A stretch of 64,000 bases of DNA from Homalodisca vitripennis (lineage: Eukaryota > Arthropoda > Insecta > Hemiptera > Cicadellidae): the NCBI RefSeq assembly GCF_021130785.1, contig NC_060215.1, positions 72,051,501-72,115,500 on the forward strand, given 5' to 3'. A program made the position numbers and the translations under genes. Shown here piece after piece: positions 30,961-43,109 of this stretch. Every line of letters starts with the position of its first letter. Position 1 is the stretch's first letter. The notes below the pieces were generated by a model that did not search any database, was not told where the DNA came from, and saw nothing but the letters and a program-made list of their open reading frames with translations.

Positions 30961-31927
30961 GGTATGAAAAAATAACTTCAACAATACCACTTAGTATCTT
31001 AATTACTTGCACAATTTACAAAATTTACTTGCAAAATTTACTAGGTTGTTTTCTTATTTTACAGGTAAAACATATTTAACATACAACATATAATATCTGA
31101 TAAACATTTAAAATCCACATAAAAATAGTTCCATGTTAAAATGTTAAAATTACAATCCTTATTTTATTTTGTATATGCCATTTCAAAAATTCAAGAGTGA
31201 AAGGCCTACTTCGAGATTGTAATTGTAATAACAGTCTACTGAGATAGGCCTATGTCAGACCTTTTTCATGAGATCAACAAAGTTTTTTTACCAGCACGTG
31301 TTTTTTTATCAGCACATGTTTCATTTAATTTAATTAGCGAAACCATCAAATTTGTAACTTTGTTTCATTTTCTACTGTTTGGTAGGAAGGATTTCACGGT
31401 TGGGAAAGATTTTCTGTGTCGGTCGGTTTTGCAGGCTAGGGATGGATGGATGGTTGTTCTGAGCATCAAAGGTTAGGTATTGGTTACCCGTTGATTACCA
31501 GGAAAAGAATTAGATGGATGGCACTTAGCTGTTGATTTCGCTTGTAGATCCTCTCGTAGATGAAGAATATTGTTTTGCTTTGAAAAACACCGGCACTTTG
31601 GGTAAGCGATCGCCCTAACCTCAAAACGGCTGGTCACATGTTATCACAAATATTTAGAAAGTGTCGTTAGTTTTCCGAGTTTTTTGGATTAAAATACTTA
31701 TTCATGTGTGGTGAACTGAATTAAATGTAAGAACTCAATGTTTTTCACGGAAAATTACCGATTTACACGGATAAAAACTTGAGGTGAAACGCCGATGAAA
31801 CCTCACATACCATGGTCACAACATAATTAAATATTATATTATAATTAAATATTATAAATAATTTAAAATATCTATAACGTAATTCATGTCAACATTTTTG
31901 TTTCTATAATCATAAATATAATTCTAT
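30961..31927. other. non-coding stretch
   Basis: Probably includes the unmapped 5' end of LINE E1 and flanking DNA. The 74-codon frame at 31252-31476 has no recognisable content. Confidence 0.5.
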
Positions 31928-32065
31928 TGTAGCGGTGGCCTCTTATTATACTGCAACTACATTTTTTACAGATTATATGAATACTAATTCAAAAAGGACA
32001 TTTTGATTTATATTCATATTAAGTGCCATTGGTTGCTTATATAAATGATACAAGTGGGATGTTGA
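31928..32065. repeat. second copy of the 26-kb dispersed repeat, with left terminal repeat
   Basis: The sequence TGTAGCGGTGGCCTCTTATT at the left edge is the near reverse complement of 26220-26256. It is followed by about 90 bp nearly identical to 25965-26058 (GAATACTAATTCAAAAAGGA through ACAAGTGGGATGTT). This copy has a left end and internal sequence only, and diverges after about 32065. Confidence 0.7.
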
Positions 32066-34080
32066 CAATATTCCAGAGCAATTAGAAATGAAACAATAAA
32101 TAATAATAAATTATTCAGCAGGATATAGTGAGCCATGAACTAAGAGCTGTATGGCCAATATATTGTTAACTGAGATTATATATAAGTATTATATAAAGTA
32201 TATAAGATATATAAAGTATTAGCTGTTTTCTGTGGCTTCATACGCTTTTCGTAAGCTTTGCCCATGTATTTGCACTTCTGGTTCAAGTTAATTATATTTC
32301 CAACGCCACCACCAAGAAGGTGGTGTAGAGTTTGCCTTGTTGTCACGATCAAGAAAATCTGTGTATGTTTATAGCCACTGTACACGTACATGTACTTTAT
32401 TATAAAGTGGTCTTACACTCAAGCTTTAGGTTCAACCAGAAAGTTATTTTAAAGACAAACATACATCACAACTTAGCGCCTTTAAATAGTGTTTGGCTGT
32501 TTAATATACATAACTGTCTCGTAATTGCAGTTTATAATGTGCAGGCGCTTTAAAACTTTGATCTTTTGCAGTGCCACCTGGTGTCCTTGGTGCCATCCGA
32601 ACTATTTTTGTGTCCTTGGATGAAATTGGTAAGTTGTCTATGCTTTCCAAAAGATATTTGACCATTTCTCTCTTTATGTTGTTGCTCGTTGTTATGCCTT
32701 GAGGATAATATCTTGCCAAAATCTTTACAACAGTCATTGTACATCTGTAAGGGTGACTTAACTGCTGTGATATCTTGGAAATTCTTGTGATATGTAACGT
32801 GTCTATAGTAAGGTTATCTTCTATAAACCAATTACAACTATTTTTGTTTTAGTATAAGAGCGATCAATTGTGTTCTGAACTAATAACCCTTTATTTTAAG
32901 AATGCACAAGTTCCAATGGAATTCAATAATTAAACTCAGTATAAAATAATAGTAATTTTAATAAAATTTAAAATCAATAATACAGCAACGCCAAGCTATT
33001 TTTTTTACTTTGAATTTATTCTCAATTATTTTATATTTTTAACCCATCAAAAGTTCACAAGTCCAGTCTTAAAATTAACAATCAATCAATCATTCAATAA
33101 TTGTGTCCTTCAAGTTCTCAGTGCTAATATTTTCAACACTAACTGAAAATAAAAATCTTCACTGAATTTCAAAATAAAATAATCTTCTTCTAATATAAAA
33201 TGAAACAAATAATAAAATAAGACTTCTTCTCAAAATAAAAATCAAACAAATTAAGGTAATATTAATATTTAATATATGAACAAAGACAATGTCCAACCAG
33301 TTAAACTCAAAATTGTATCAATTTCAAACTACTTATTTTCTGTAAATTTCCAATTTACAAATTATTGAATTATCCAGAATTGTCCGCTTGGCTTTGAATG
33401 TCAAATTTAGCAACTTGTTAAAATTTATATAGAATCTCAGAACATTAAATAAATTTTCTTTTTTTTTGGTAGGCTATTCCTGATTAAACCAAATTGAACA
33501 GGAAAATATCATCAAGTAATTTTCTATTTCAATATTAAATTCTAACTTTCACAGTACCTCACACATCTGCTGAAGACTTCACCAAGTAACCAAAATGACT
33601 ATTATAGATTAATTAATTTAAACTTGAGACTTTAAATTTTGAAAAGAAATTTTAATCTTAAACTCAACCTTCTTCCCGAAAAATCAATACTGCAAGAGTA
33701 GGCTATCACTTTACACGACTTCCCCCTCTGAGCACACAGCAAAGTATCTCCTGAAAAACGTGGTTGAAGCCACCGGAAGGATCTAGAAATCCCTCCCACC
33801 ATCTAATCAACCTATCATTGGCCAATCAAAATTGAGCAAACACAATGTCTGAACTGGATGGTACCCATCCAACCCAGACCTGTATCCTATGCTCAATACC
33901 TAGAGACAATAGGAAGCTTCTAGGCATTCCTCGAACCTGAATCGACAAGAAATTCAGCACTGCTGGAAGGATCACAATCTTAAAATTCACTTATTATATT
34001 AATTCACAATTCTCTTAATTAAAATTAATTATAAAGATTCCCATAAATAAGTAAATAATATAGGAAGCATGCTATAGATA
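32066..34080. other. AT-rich non-coding stretch
   Basis: Short frames at 32176-32744 overlap on both strands and are unsupported. The interval 33720-33990 is less AT-rich and differs in texture, possibly a transposon end, but no terminal repeats were found. Confidence 0.45.
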
Positions 34081-34617
34081 TCATGGAATTTTGTTGTACA
34101 ACCTGTGACTATAAATGTATGGGCTTTGGTTCATGTCACCTATCATGAGGACTTCCATTGCTTTAAAAAGTTCCACTGCAAATAAAGTTTCACCCACATG
34201 TAACATGAGTGCTTTGTCAATAATTAAGCGAACGTAAGTTCCTCCTTTTTTCATGTGACTAGTTGAGTTAATTAGGAAGGAGTGCACTGTTCTGCACGAA
34301 TCCTTTGGATCTCCATGAAAGTCAGGGCAATGTTCTGTCAAGCGATTGATAAAGTCTGCTGCTCCTTCTTTAGTCGAGTAGAGTAATATATCACCTTCTT
34401 TTCGGTTATTCAGAATAAAGGTTGTTTTTCCGCAACCGGGCACACCTTGTACAAGGTTGAACTTGGTCTTACAGGATGAAGGGCTCTCAATATTGGTATT
34501 CTTTATACTGTTAAACAATTTAAGATCATTCATCAGTTTTGTGCTGTCAGACACCAGAATTATGTTGTTTATGACACTAGTATTAATAGGGGCAGTAGAA
34601 TATTTTAAGATTTTGTC
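34081..34617 (-). pseudogene. endogenous viral element: SF1 helicase fragment
   Basis: The 157-codon frame, open upstream to the LINE tail, matches the N-terminal half of a superfamily-1 helicase of positive-strand RNA viruses (alphavirus-like supergroup, virga/nege/kita-like by appearance). Seen in order: Walker A GVPGCGKTT, a segment with TVHSFLIN, the Walker B region LIIDKALMLH, and motif III GDMNQSPY. The Walker B acidic pair is broken, with Lys in place of the second acidic residue. The frame stops right after motif III, so motifs IV-VI are missing. It is a dead, integrated fragment. No methyltransferase or polymerase domain was recognised nearby. Helicase family is well supported; virus group is inferred. 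Confidence 0.75.
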
Positions 34618-35075
34618 TTTTATTATTATTATTATTTTTTATTGAACTTATTCTTAGAGAACAGTTCAATCGTCAGATTTTATTTTGTTACATCAGGTTA
34701 GAAAGTTCTGTTTAAAAATTCATTTATCGTGTAAAATGGATGGTCTTGAAGCCAGAGTTTTAGTTTGTGTCCAAACTGCAGCTGGTCTCTCCTCTTCAGT
34801 TCTAGTGGGAGGGCGTTCCACAGCTTTGCTCCGACATACGTTGGCTTCTTCTCCGTGAACGCTAGGCGGTGAGCTGGAAGATGGTAGTTTGCAGCATGCC
34901 GATTGTTGTAGTCATGTTGCTGTGCTCCAGTCATCACTTCATCGGGTGATTTCAGGTGTACGTAGGTCACAGCTTCTAGGATGTATAGGTTGACCACAGT
35001 GAGAATCTTCAGTTCTTGAAAGGCTTGCCTGCATGATTCTCTTGTGCGTAGGCTTGCAAGGATCAAGTTAATGAA
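34618..35075 (-). mobile_element. 5'-truncated LINE 3' end next to the viral fragment
   Basis: The second half of the 34698-35459 frame is a LINE ORF2 C-terminal tail: TRESCRQAFQELKILTVVNL, then AHRLAFTEKKPTYVGAKLWNALP, then the closing FYTINEFLNRTF. After the stop is a short 3' UTR, an AATAAA, and an AAT-type repeat at 34618-34643. This is a typical 5'-truncated CR1/L2-like insertion. It lies between two same-strand coding remnants (34.1-34.6 and 35.1-35.6 kb), so it may have inserted into one older sequence. The 5' junction is near 35070. No target-site duplication was recognised. Confidence 0.75.
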
Positions 35076-35640
35076 ATCTGCTCCATCGTATCCACATTGA
35101 TAGTTTGTATCAGGATTGCCAGTAACAAAGTTGCTACTTTTAAAATCAATTAGCCCATAATTTTCCTTTGATTTTAACAAAATATATTTTGTTTCTTGGG
35201 TTATTTTTTCTCTTTTATGTAGGTTGTACTCCCGATAGATCTTAGACATACTCTTGAGAAGAAGTTCTTCTTTTACTTTCCATAATTCCCTCTGCTCTGT
35301 CAGTGCAGATCTGATGAAGCTTGAGGTTGAGTCAACCTTAAGCTGGGTACTGTTATTGACATACACATGTGAGGCTCTTGTTCTCCAGGTGTTGTATATA
35401 TCAGATTTGTAGGGTGATATTTTAGCTATTTTCCTTTGGTTAAGTTGCTGCTTGTCCAAAAATTGATCTAAAACCTTTTAAAGTTTTTTTGTCTCCAATA
35501 TAAAGTCTAATGCGTTGCAAATAAGCATTACTGGAGAACTGTAACAGGACGTGAATGAGATCATTTTTATCTAAGAAACACAACTGTTTTATCTAAGTCA
35601 ATAGAAAACAACACTAGAAATTTTAAACAATCATTAGCCA
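35076..35640 (-). pseudogene. unidentified coding remnant, possibly viral
   Basis: The first 130 codons of the 34698-35459 frame, before the LINE tail, have coding character (charged helices such as ELWKVKEELLLKSMSKIYRE, then YGLIDFKSS and YQCGYDGADF) but match no domain I know. In another frame just upstream (about 35600-35470) the sequence also reads as protein (DKNDLIHVLLQFSSNAYLQR, LYIGDKKTLKGF), implying a frameshift near 35470. The remnant is on the same strand as the helicase fragment beyond the LINE tail. Belonging to the same viral integration is an inference; it could equally be a fragment of another element. Confidence 0.4.
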
Positions 35641-35821
35641 GTTCCAAAAATTTTCAAAATCTCCACTTTCCATTTTTTTTTCTTCATTGATAGGCAGATG
35701 ACTATGTAGGGTTTACCAGAATGCATGACAGTGACAAAGCTGTTGTAGGAAAGATCCCCTTTATTTTAATTCTAGATTACACTTCTTCTAATTCCTCTGC
35801 AGTTAATGGTAAAGAACATTT

Positions 35822-37580
35822 TTATGTGTCTGTATCATAAAAACACATACCACAACTACTAATCCAGTCATCATCTTTGTTAAGCTGTGTTGTTACTAAT
35901 GGAGTCTCTTCAGGGTAGAATGAAAATATTTTTATATTTTCTAAAAAGGTTCCATCCAGGGGGTACAGCGTTGATAATTTCCCCGAGTTTGAGTTTACAG
36001 CTACATTCCGTATATCACGTTTCATTACTGATCTGATTCCCGCAGTCACTTCGTCCTCTTCATCGCTTAGGTATGCAGAACAATTTATGTTAGGGTCTTC
36101 AATTATTAAACAATGATTATCTTTTAGAATAGTTTTACCAGTGTTAGAAGTAGAGCACCTTGCATTGCATTTGTTTTGTAATTCTGTATTAATACCAGGC
36201 TGAGTTCTGTCATTGCAAATCATCTCAGTGTTACAATCATCTACTTTGCTGGTAGTCTGTGGGACTCTCTTACTGCCAAATTAATATACTCTCTGTTTAA
36301 TTAATATACTAATTGTGTTGGTGAATGTTTTGAACCCTTCAAAATTAAGTTGCCCATGTACACTAAGACATCTAGTGGACAGTTTCTTACATGTGTCGCA
36401 AAGAACGACCTGTTTTTCTTTACAGTTTGCTTTGGCTAGTAGGTTGTGTGGAAAAATCCTATTTCTAATTATACTGTTAACTACTATTATGGATTTTGGA
36501 AACTTATATTTTGAGACACATATCTGGGTATAAAGATAGCCCATAACATCGTCAGACGATTGTGAATTATAAAGCATATCTTCTCCCTCTTGTATTATTA
36601 CAACAGGTGAACTCATAGTCTCAGATAGGTTCACAATCTTTGAGGACTCTTCAGTCGTTTTAACTTGAAGGATTATTGGATCAAAATCAGGAATGTTGAA
36701 TTTTTTAAGAACCATGTTAGTAATAATTAGGCACTTTGATTTCTGTTTGCCCTCTTTTGAATTACATGATGAATTCTGAAGTCCCTTGTTTTGTTCCATC
36801 CCACTAGTGTAGAGCCGTTTATTTTCTGACTCCAGGTGTTGTATTTAATGTAGTAGTGCCTGAAGTACTGACTCTTGTGCTTCTTTCTGCTTTTGTAATG
36901 ATATTAACTCTTTACTAAGGACATTTATCTCCTAAATAAAATCTTCGTTTGCCAAAGGGTATGGCTAGATTGTGTCTAGAATTTGTGAGTATTTTTTCCA
37001 GGTTGTTTATTTTCAGTTTCATTCCTGTTTTTTGAGATTGGTACATTTTATGAACCTTTGCTATGTCAGATTGGGAAATTACTGCTGGGTTTTGGTTATC
37101 AAGCACTTTAACCTGTGTATCAGTTGCTTGTAGTGCACGTTTTAGATTGATATTTTCCTCACTTTTCCTCTTTATGTCTTTTTTAAGTAACATTATTTCT
37201 TTTTGGAAACCTGTATAATTTTCTTCAGCTTCTATCTGAAGGCTTGTCAGTGTGTTGTTGGCTGTGTCTCTTTCAAATTCTGTTTGATGTAGAGAATCAT
37301 TCAGTTCACCTATTCTCTGCAGTAGTACTTCTTCTGTGTTTTCATTTTTCCGCCCCCGTTGAATAGTTCTGAGCTTCTTTTAGAGCTTCAATGTACTTTG
37401 GCTTTGTAACTTTCTTTTTAAGACATTCGTCTTGCAAATATGTATCAAATTTTAAAATGTCATTCTCCTTACATTTGCCTGTTTCGTAGGTTGCAAAAAA
37501 TGTGACATAATATCTTATTACAGTTTTAAGCTGTTCTATTTTGGTAATGTATTCAGGCCATGGGAGCTTCCCTTTATTTT
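35822..37580 (-). pseudogene. decayed coiled-coil protein with SGNH-like domain
   Basis: Joined only by reading across frames, this looks like one gene. The N-terminal part (37570-37345) includes PWPEYITKIEQLKTVIRYYV and ENDILKFDTYLQDE. After a frameshift near 37345 a long coiled coil runs to about 36830. Then comes an alpha/beta region (36720-36250) with KCLIIT, VVIIQEGEDML, KFPKSIIVVNSII and EYINLAVRESHRL. The order resembles SGNH blocks I, III and V, but every catalytic position is altered, so that match is tentative. A C-terminal part (36270-35822) has an acidic patch (LSDEEDEV) and ends DDDWISSCGMCFYDTDT. At least three frameshifts and one stop make it dead. No RT follows directly. It lies on the same strand as the helicase remnant, but no common origin is shown. 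Confidence 0.45.
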
Positions 37581-37756
37581 AGCAAATACTTTTTCTTGAA
37601 TTTGAAACATATTTCATTTCAAATCGGTTTGATTGGGAAAGTCAAGATATGTTTCACCAGATCACTTACTTATAATTCATAGGAAGAAGCCTTTATATTT
37701 AATTGATTGATTGACATAAATTAAATATAGGTAAATGATTAAATTTTCATGGCTAT

Positions 37757-37990
37757 ATATAAAATATCAAATCAGACTTTCTATAACTAGGCTTGACTGG
37801 TCCCTAGTAGTCAAATTTATAAAGTCAATATATAAAATATCAAATCAGCTTTTTATTACTAGGCTTGACTGGCCCCTAGTAGTTAAATTTAAGAGTCCGT
37901 TATAATAAAATAATAAAATCAGATTTTTTATAACTAGACTTACCTGTCCCCTAGTGGTCAAATTTAAAGTCTAATTTACATAAAATATTC
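37757..37990. repeat. tandem repeat, three units of about 73 bp
   Basis: Units start near 37757, 37830 and 37903. Each carries an AAATCAG ... CTAG(G/A)CTT then CCTAGTAGTCAAATTTA core. The third unit is the most diverged. The spacing between equivalent AAATCAG motifs is 73 and 74 bp. Confidence 0.85.
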
Positions 37991-38639
37991 AGTATAAATG
38001 CTGGGGAATCAGGATTTAAGTATCAAAAACTGTAATTAAAATTGAAAAATTATTGGTCAGTATGTATTAAATCTCAGTAGAGTAAAGTACTGTCAGAAGT
38101 GCTTATTCATCTAAACAGCTGTATCAGCACTGATGTCGCTGCACTTTGAGTATGTCAGCTTACTCACTGCATAGCATTAATATATTGTGCAAGAGACAAG
38201 TTTAATATTTGTTAATTTATAAATTTATTTGAACAATCATCAATGAAATATGTCTCCTAATTTCTTTCTTTTTTTCCCCTGCTAGGTGATTAACAGTGTC
38301 TTATTTTGTGATTGAAATTGGTTGTTGTACTTCCACATAGTGAGTCGTTAAAAGTGTTATTTTAGTATCTTCTTAGGTGAGTATTTAAAAGTGTTGAAGT
38401 TTAGATTAACTCACAGTACGAATGTTAATCCAAGTATGAACTTTGATGTTAATAGTTCAATACTTTACCATTTCAAAAAACCACTTTTTATGGAGCTTAC
38501 TATCACTAAACTTATTCAGTCGGCCATCTTGAATTCAAACATTAATAGAGTTTCTGCCAAAGCTTGTTTTTCTTACTGAATTGTTGGAGAAGTAGAACAT
38601 ACTAAATAAATAACTGTAAGGGAAGAACACATATATCTT
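37991..38639. other. non-coding stretch
   Basis: The 62-codon frame at 38391-38579 is unsupported. Nothing recognised. Confidence 0.5.
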
Positions 38640-39180
38640 AAACCTGTCAGATAAAGTGGAAGGTTTTAAAAAGAAACTCAATTTGTGGAAGACCATCATG
38701 GCTAAAGATGATTGCACAAGATTTCTTAACTTGTTACAGTGTACTGAAGAAATTATTAAACATGGAATACGAGTTTTAAATGACAGGTTTTTGCTATATC
38801 TTTCTAAACTATAAGGGTATGTTAATGAATATCTCCCTAACAATGATGTCAACTCTACGGTGTGGATATCAAACCCATTTCACGAAGAGATGTATCAAAA
38901 GGTTAAAGAGAGAAAACAACTAGTTGATATTAAAACAGATACATCATTAAAGATTGGATTCAAAACTAATTATTACTAGAGTTTAGAGTAGTTTCGAAAA
39001 CAATAGGCAAATTGTCACAAAAGAATTGAGTGTGTTAATACCTATTGCTACTTCCTGCCAGAGGTGGGCTGCACAGCTGTGGCAGTCATAAAATCAAAAT
39101 TCAGACTAAACCTAAATATAAAAAAAGTGAGTTTTGCACTAGACGTTTTGCCGTCTATGTCGACTGGTCTGTGTGTAACT
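38640..39180 (+). pseudogene. hAT transposase C-terminal remnant (ZBED5/SCAND3-like)
   Basis: Plus-strand translation gives VEGFKKKLNLWKTIMAKDD and LLQCTEEIIKHGI, then WISNPFHEE and LKIGFKTNYY. After stops come VLIPIATS and, in a shifted frame, LPEVGCTAVAVIKSKFRLNL. The order fits the C-terminal half of the ZBED5/FAM200/SCAND3 branch of hAT transposases, ending in the hATC dimerisation region. At least three stops and one frameshift are present and the N-terminal BED finger and most of the catalytic core are missing. This is a fossil. The family assignment is from recalled motif order. Confidence 0.65.
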
Positions 39181-39513
39181 TGAAACAAATATTATGAACT
39201 TGATTAGGTATAGTCTGACTATTAAACTATTATTTAATATGTAAAAGATTGTTGTACTTTTTATTTACTTGACTGTGTATTACCTGTTACTACTCCAGGT
39301 CTAACAATAAAATAATAATAGTGTTCTTTTTAACAATCAGTAATAGTGAATGGTACATTGTTTTTTATAATTTATTTAAAAAATGCTTTACTTGAGATTT
39401 TTATGATGGCTAATTTACAATAACATGCATACAGGCAAATATGTACCAATGTGAATGAATTATTATTGACTTATAAAGTCACAATATTTTTTTTCTTCTA
39501 CTATTGAGGTGAG
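39181..39513. other. AT-rich spacer between two transposon remnants
   Basis: Nothing recognised. Confidence 0.5.
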
Positions 39514-41030
39514 TTGTTGAGTGGAAAAAGGTACAAACCTAAAAGGAGCCTTGAGTCCGAGGCTCTTGCACTGTACAACCGCAAAGTCAGTATAGCTAAG
39601 AGATTAGCCTGCTGGAAGAAACTCTGCACCGACATCGATAGTTTGCAGGGCTGTACAAGGCTTCAGAAACTATTAGCAAAAAATCACATCTCACCGCTTG
39701 GTGGTCTCAAAGATGATCAAGGTATATACATTACTGAATCGGAGAGAGATCTAAAAGTTGTGGTGGGAACACACTTTCCGGACTGTATTGTTCATGACAA
39801 TGATCAACCATTCAGCAGTGAAGGGAGACCTACGGGGCACGCCACTCATTTGCAATGGAGTCTGGTGCACCGTGTCATAACCTTCAGAAGGATCGAGTGG
39901 GCGATTAACTCTTTTAGTCCCTATAAAGCTCCTCGGGGAACAGGATGAGACTGGTTTGCTTGCAGTGGGGGCTAGATATTCTCCTTCACCAGCTATGCAG
40001 ACTGTTCAGAGCCTCCCTGGCCCTCAGCTACATTGCACTGTCCTAGAGAGTATCCAGAGTAGTGTTTATACCGAAGCAGGGGAAGGCTAGCCTGGATTGA
40101 TCCAAGACTTTCAGGCTGATATGTCTGTCCTCCTTTCTTCTCAAAACCATGGAGAAGATGGTTGCTAGGTTTGTTTGGGAGGGATCTCTTTTGGAGCAAC
40201 CTCTACCTCCAAATCAGCATGCCTATACTCCAGAAAGGTCATGCAACTCGGCCCTGCAGCAATTGGTATGCAGGATTGAGAAAACACTGGCAGCAAAAGA
40301 GGTAGGCATAGGTGTCTTTTTGGACATCAAAGGAGTCTTTGACAATATGGCAGCTCAATACAACAGTCGCGGAACTGACCAATGCTGTTCTAAACATAGT
40401 GGGAAACTGGTGTGATGGGGTGGGCCTCCCTGTCAACCCCACCAAGGCTGCTGTGGTTGCTTTTACCAGGAGCGACAAATGGAGGGTATTGGTCCATTTC
40501 TACTTAGAGGTTCTTCCATTGAATTGAAGTCTGACGTAAGTACCTGGGTGTGTTCCTAGATAGGTTTCTAAACTAGGGCCCTCATCTAGAAAGGATCATC
40601 GCCAGGGGGAAATGGTCTTTAATTCAATGCAGATGCGTGATAAATTAAATGAAATGAAAAATGTCTTTATTTACAGAGGCGAAGTTAGGACTTAAAAGTC
40701 CTCTCTACCACTTAACCTCCAAAGTGATAAGTGGGTCTTGGGGACTTAAGCCGAGGCTTTTGTACTTTCTTTACGTTTCCGTAGTCAGACCTGCACTAAT
40801 GTATGGAGCTGTTGTCTGGTGGCCAAAAACAGAGGCCAAGATGGTTGTAGCTTGTCTGGCAGGCATCCAAAGGAAGGCTTGCCTTTGCTATCACTGGGAC
40901 TTTACCTAGTGCACCGGGTGCAGCTCTAGACTGTTGTCTCAACCTCGCCCCCCGAACATTGTTATTTGGGTTATGGCCAGGAGGAGTGCCATGACACGAG
41001 TCTTCAGATAGTGGAACTCTGGTCAGACTG
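39514..41030 (+). pseudogene. I/R1-like LINE reverse-transcriptase remnant with internal deletion
   Basis: Pieces in three plus-strand frames line up with one RT. 39514-39948 carries the linker and AINSFSPYKAP. 39950-40145 carries VVFIPKQGKASLD and CLSSFLLKTMEKMV. 40149-40415 carries PNQHAYTPERSCNSALQQLV and motif A FLDIKGVFDN. The next recognisable block, NIVGNWCDGVGLPVNPTK (about 40395-40450), normally lies well past the catalytic YADD motif, so motifs B and C have been deleted. 40661-40909 carries the thumb region LKPRLLYFLYVSVVRPALMY with VWWPKTE. The block style is that of RNase-H-type I/R1-group LINEs; the exact clade is uncertain. The remnant is dead. Confidence 0.75.
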
Positions 41031-43109
41031 CAGCAATGGGCACTGTAGAATTAGCATCCTGATTCAGGAGGATGACAAAATATTTTTTTCATTGTCAAAA
41101 GAATAAATCTAAAAATATCAAAATGGTGCAGATATGGAAAGCATTTTCCTCTCAATCTTTACCTTTCAAATTACAACCCTCAATGTCTTATCCATTCAAT
41201 TGTGTTCCATTGATACAACAATAATGTCCGCTGTAATTTTGGCGAAAAACAAAAAACATCCCTCGAGATAGTACTTATCAGGTAATGTAAACATTACAGA
41301 GGGCTTGACTACGAATGCATCTAGTCAGCAGTCTATATAGTATATCTAGTATATAATATCTAGTACTTTATAATGTAGGATCAAGGCATTGAGAATTCTA
41401 AAGGTAAACATTGAACGGATAGTTCTTTCTGTGTTTGGATTGTTTTTCTTCCCATAACTTATTTGACAACAATATCAGTAAAAATTATTTGTCCACCAAA
41501 AAAACAAGTGCCTCTTAAAATAGTAGCATCTATAAAGAATTTTTTTAGTTTGGAGAAGTAGTCAATAAATTCAAAATTAGCCCAAAAACAGATATTTCTA
41601 ATAAAACCATATCTGGATTGTTTGAACCATCGCAAATGCTATAAGCTATCGATATGCTATGAGAGTGAACCAAAAACTCATATAAGGTGCAAACTGTTTA
41701 AATAATTACAGTTAAAACATGCTCTAATGACTTATATATGGATTATGTGGTATTTACCAAGTGGTAGAAAACAGTATTAAGTCTTACAATGGAACAAGAC
41801 AATCAGGACACTTTAGTATTATACTCGTTTTCTCTTTGCTGATTATACTAACATGATTAATAATGTTATAAAGTTTTCAACACGTTATGGAATATAATAT
41901 TGTACAGTATATAATATAAAATGTTAAATAACACTTAAATACTATTAGTATAATAAGGGGATTAATTAAAACATATACAAGAGACTGTCAAAACCATTGA
42001 TTATAAATATTTCAAAACAAAACCGTTAGTGATTGTATAGTATCGGCATTATAACAGTTTATCAATTATAAATGAAAAAGACAATTTGACAAGAGACATG
42101 AAACCAAAACCATATTAACAAAATCTACCAATAAACAACAAATTTAACTATTATGTACAGGATTTAATTTCCTGAATATATATTTCTAACAGGCTTTAAA
42201 AAGAATTTGAATTGATCTTCTCCAGAAAATGAAACTTCCCCTCTATACAAGAATTGAAATTAAATTAAATATAATTTCAAAAGAATATACACACTAAAGA
42301 ATAATATACAAATTTAAAGACAAGCTTTGGTAATTATTAAACAAAAGCATTCTTAGAAGTATCCATGGTAACTTTGCCTGTTTAAATTAAAATTATATGG
42401 AAATGAGCCTGCATGGGCAAGCAGTCTGTGCATGGATTAAGTTACACTATCAGTAAACACCAGTATAATATTCTTTATAAATTTAATAATAACCAAATTC
42501 AATAATAATAATAAAATCTAGAAATACTGTTTTGAAAAAATGTGTTTTAATTATATTTTTAAAACAAATTTTAAAAATAAATAAGTACAATAAAGGTAGA
42601 ATATGATAAAAAAACAACAAAATAGTTTGATAGAAAGTTGCTACAAAAAACTACAATAAAATTAAATAAGGCAGATCGCTACAATGTGTTTGCAACAGTA
42701 AAGCATAAGGATTAAAACTAAACAATGCTGCAACAGAATACAAACAAACACCCTGCTTGCCACAAGTGAGTGAATGGTGGGAGGAGAGCAAGTTCACATC
42801 CCACCGTAGTTAGAAATGATAAAAAGCTTTGGCCTCATCCAATTCTATCTGTGATAACATATCATGAAATTTAAAAACTGTTAGTGAAGGTAAATAAAAA
42901 ATATTTTAAAATAGATACTAGAGGTAAATTTCTGTACGGTATTTGAGCAATTTAAATGAATTGGTTGTTGATATTGATCTTTTGATGGCATAGAAATGTT
43001 TATAAATATGAATTAAAAGATGTTTTATCATCTGTAACGCCATTTAAGATCTTCGTGATCTTGAAATAAAGTTTTCTCTCTCTCTCTTATATACAAAATT
43101 GATGGACAG
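41031..43109. other. AT-rich non-coding stretch
   Basis: No gene recognised. Near 43060-43087 a plus-strand GAAATAAAG is followed by a short (CT)n run, which could be the 3' end of an unidentified element. There is no recognisable body. Confidence 0.45.

Noticed and set aside
32760..33990. Solo LTR
   Set aside because: No matching TG...CA ends, primer-binding site or second copy seen.
37757..37990. CRISPR-like array
   Set aside because: Units are contiguous tandem copies with no unique spacers, and the DNA is eukaryotic.
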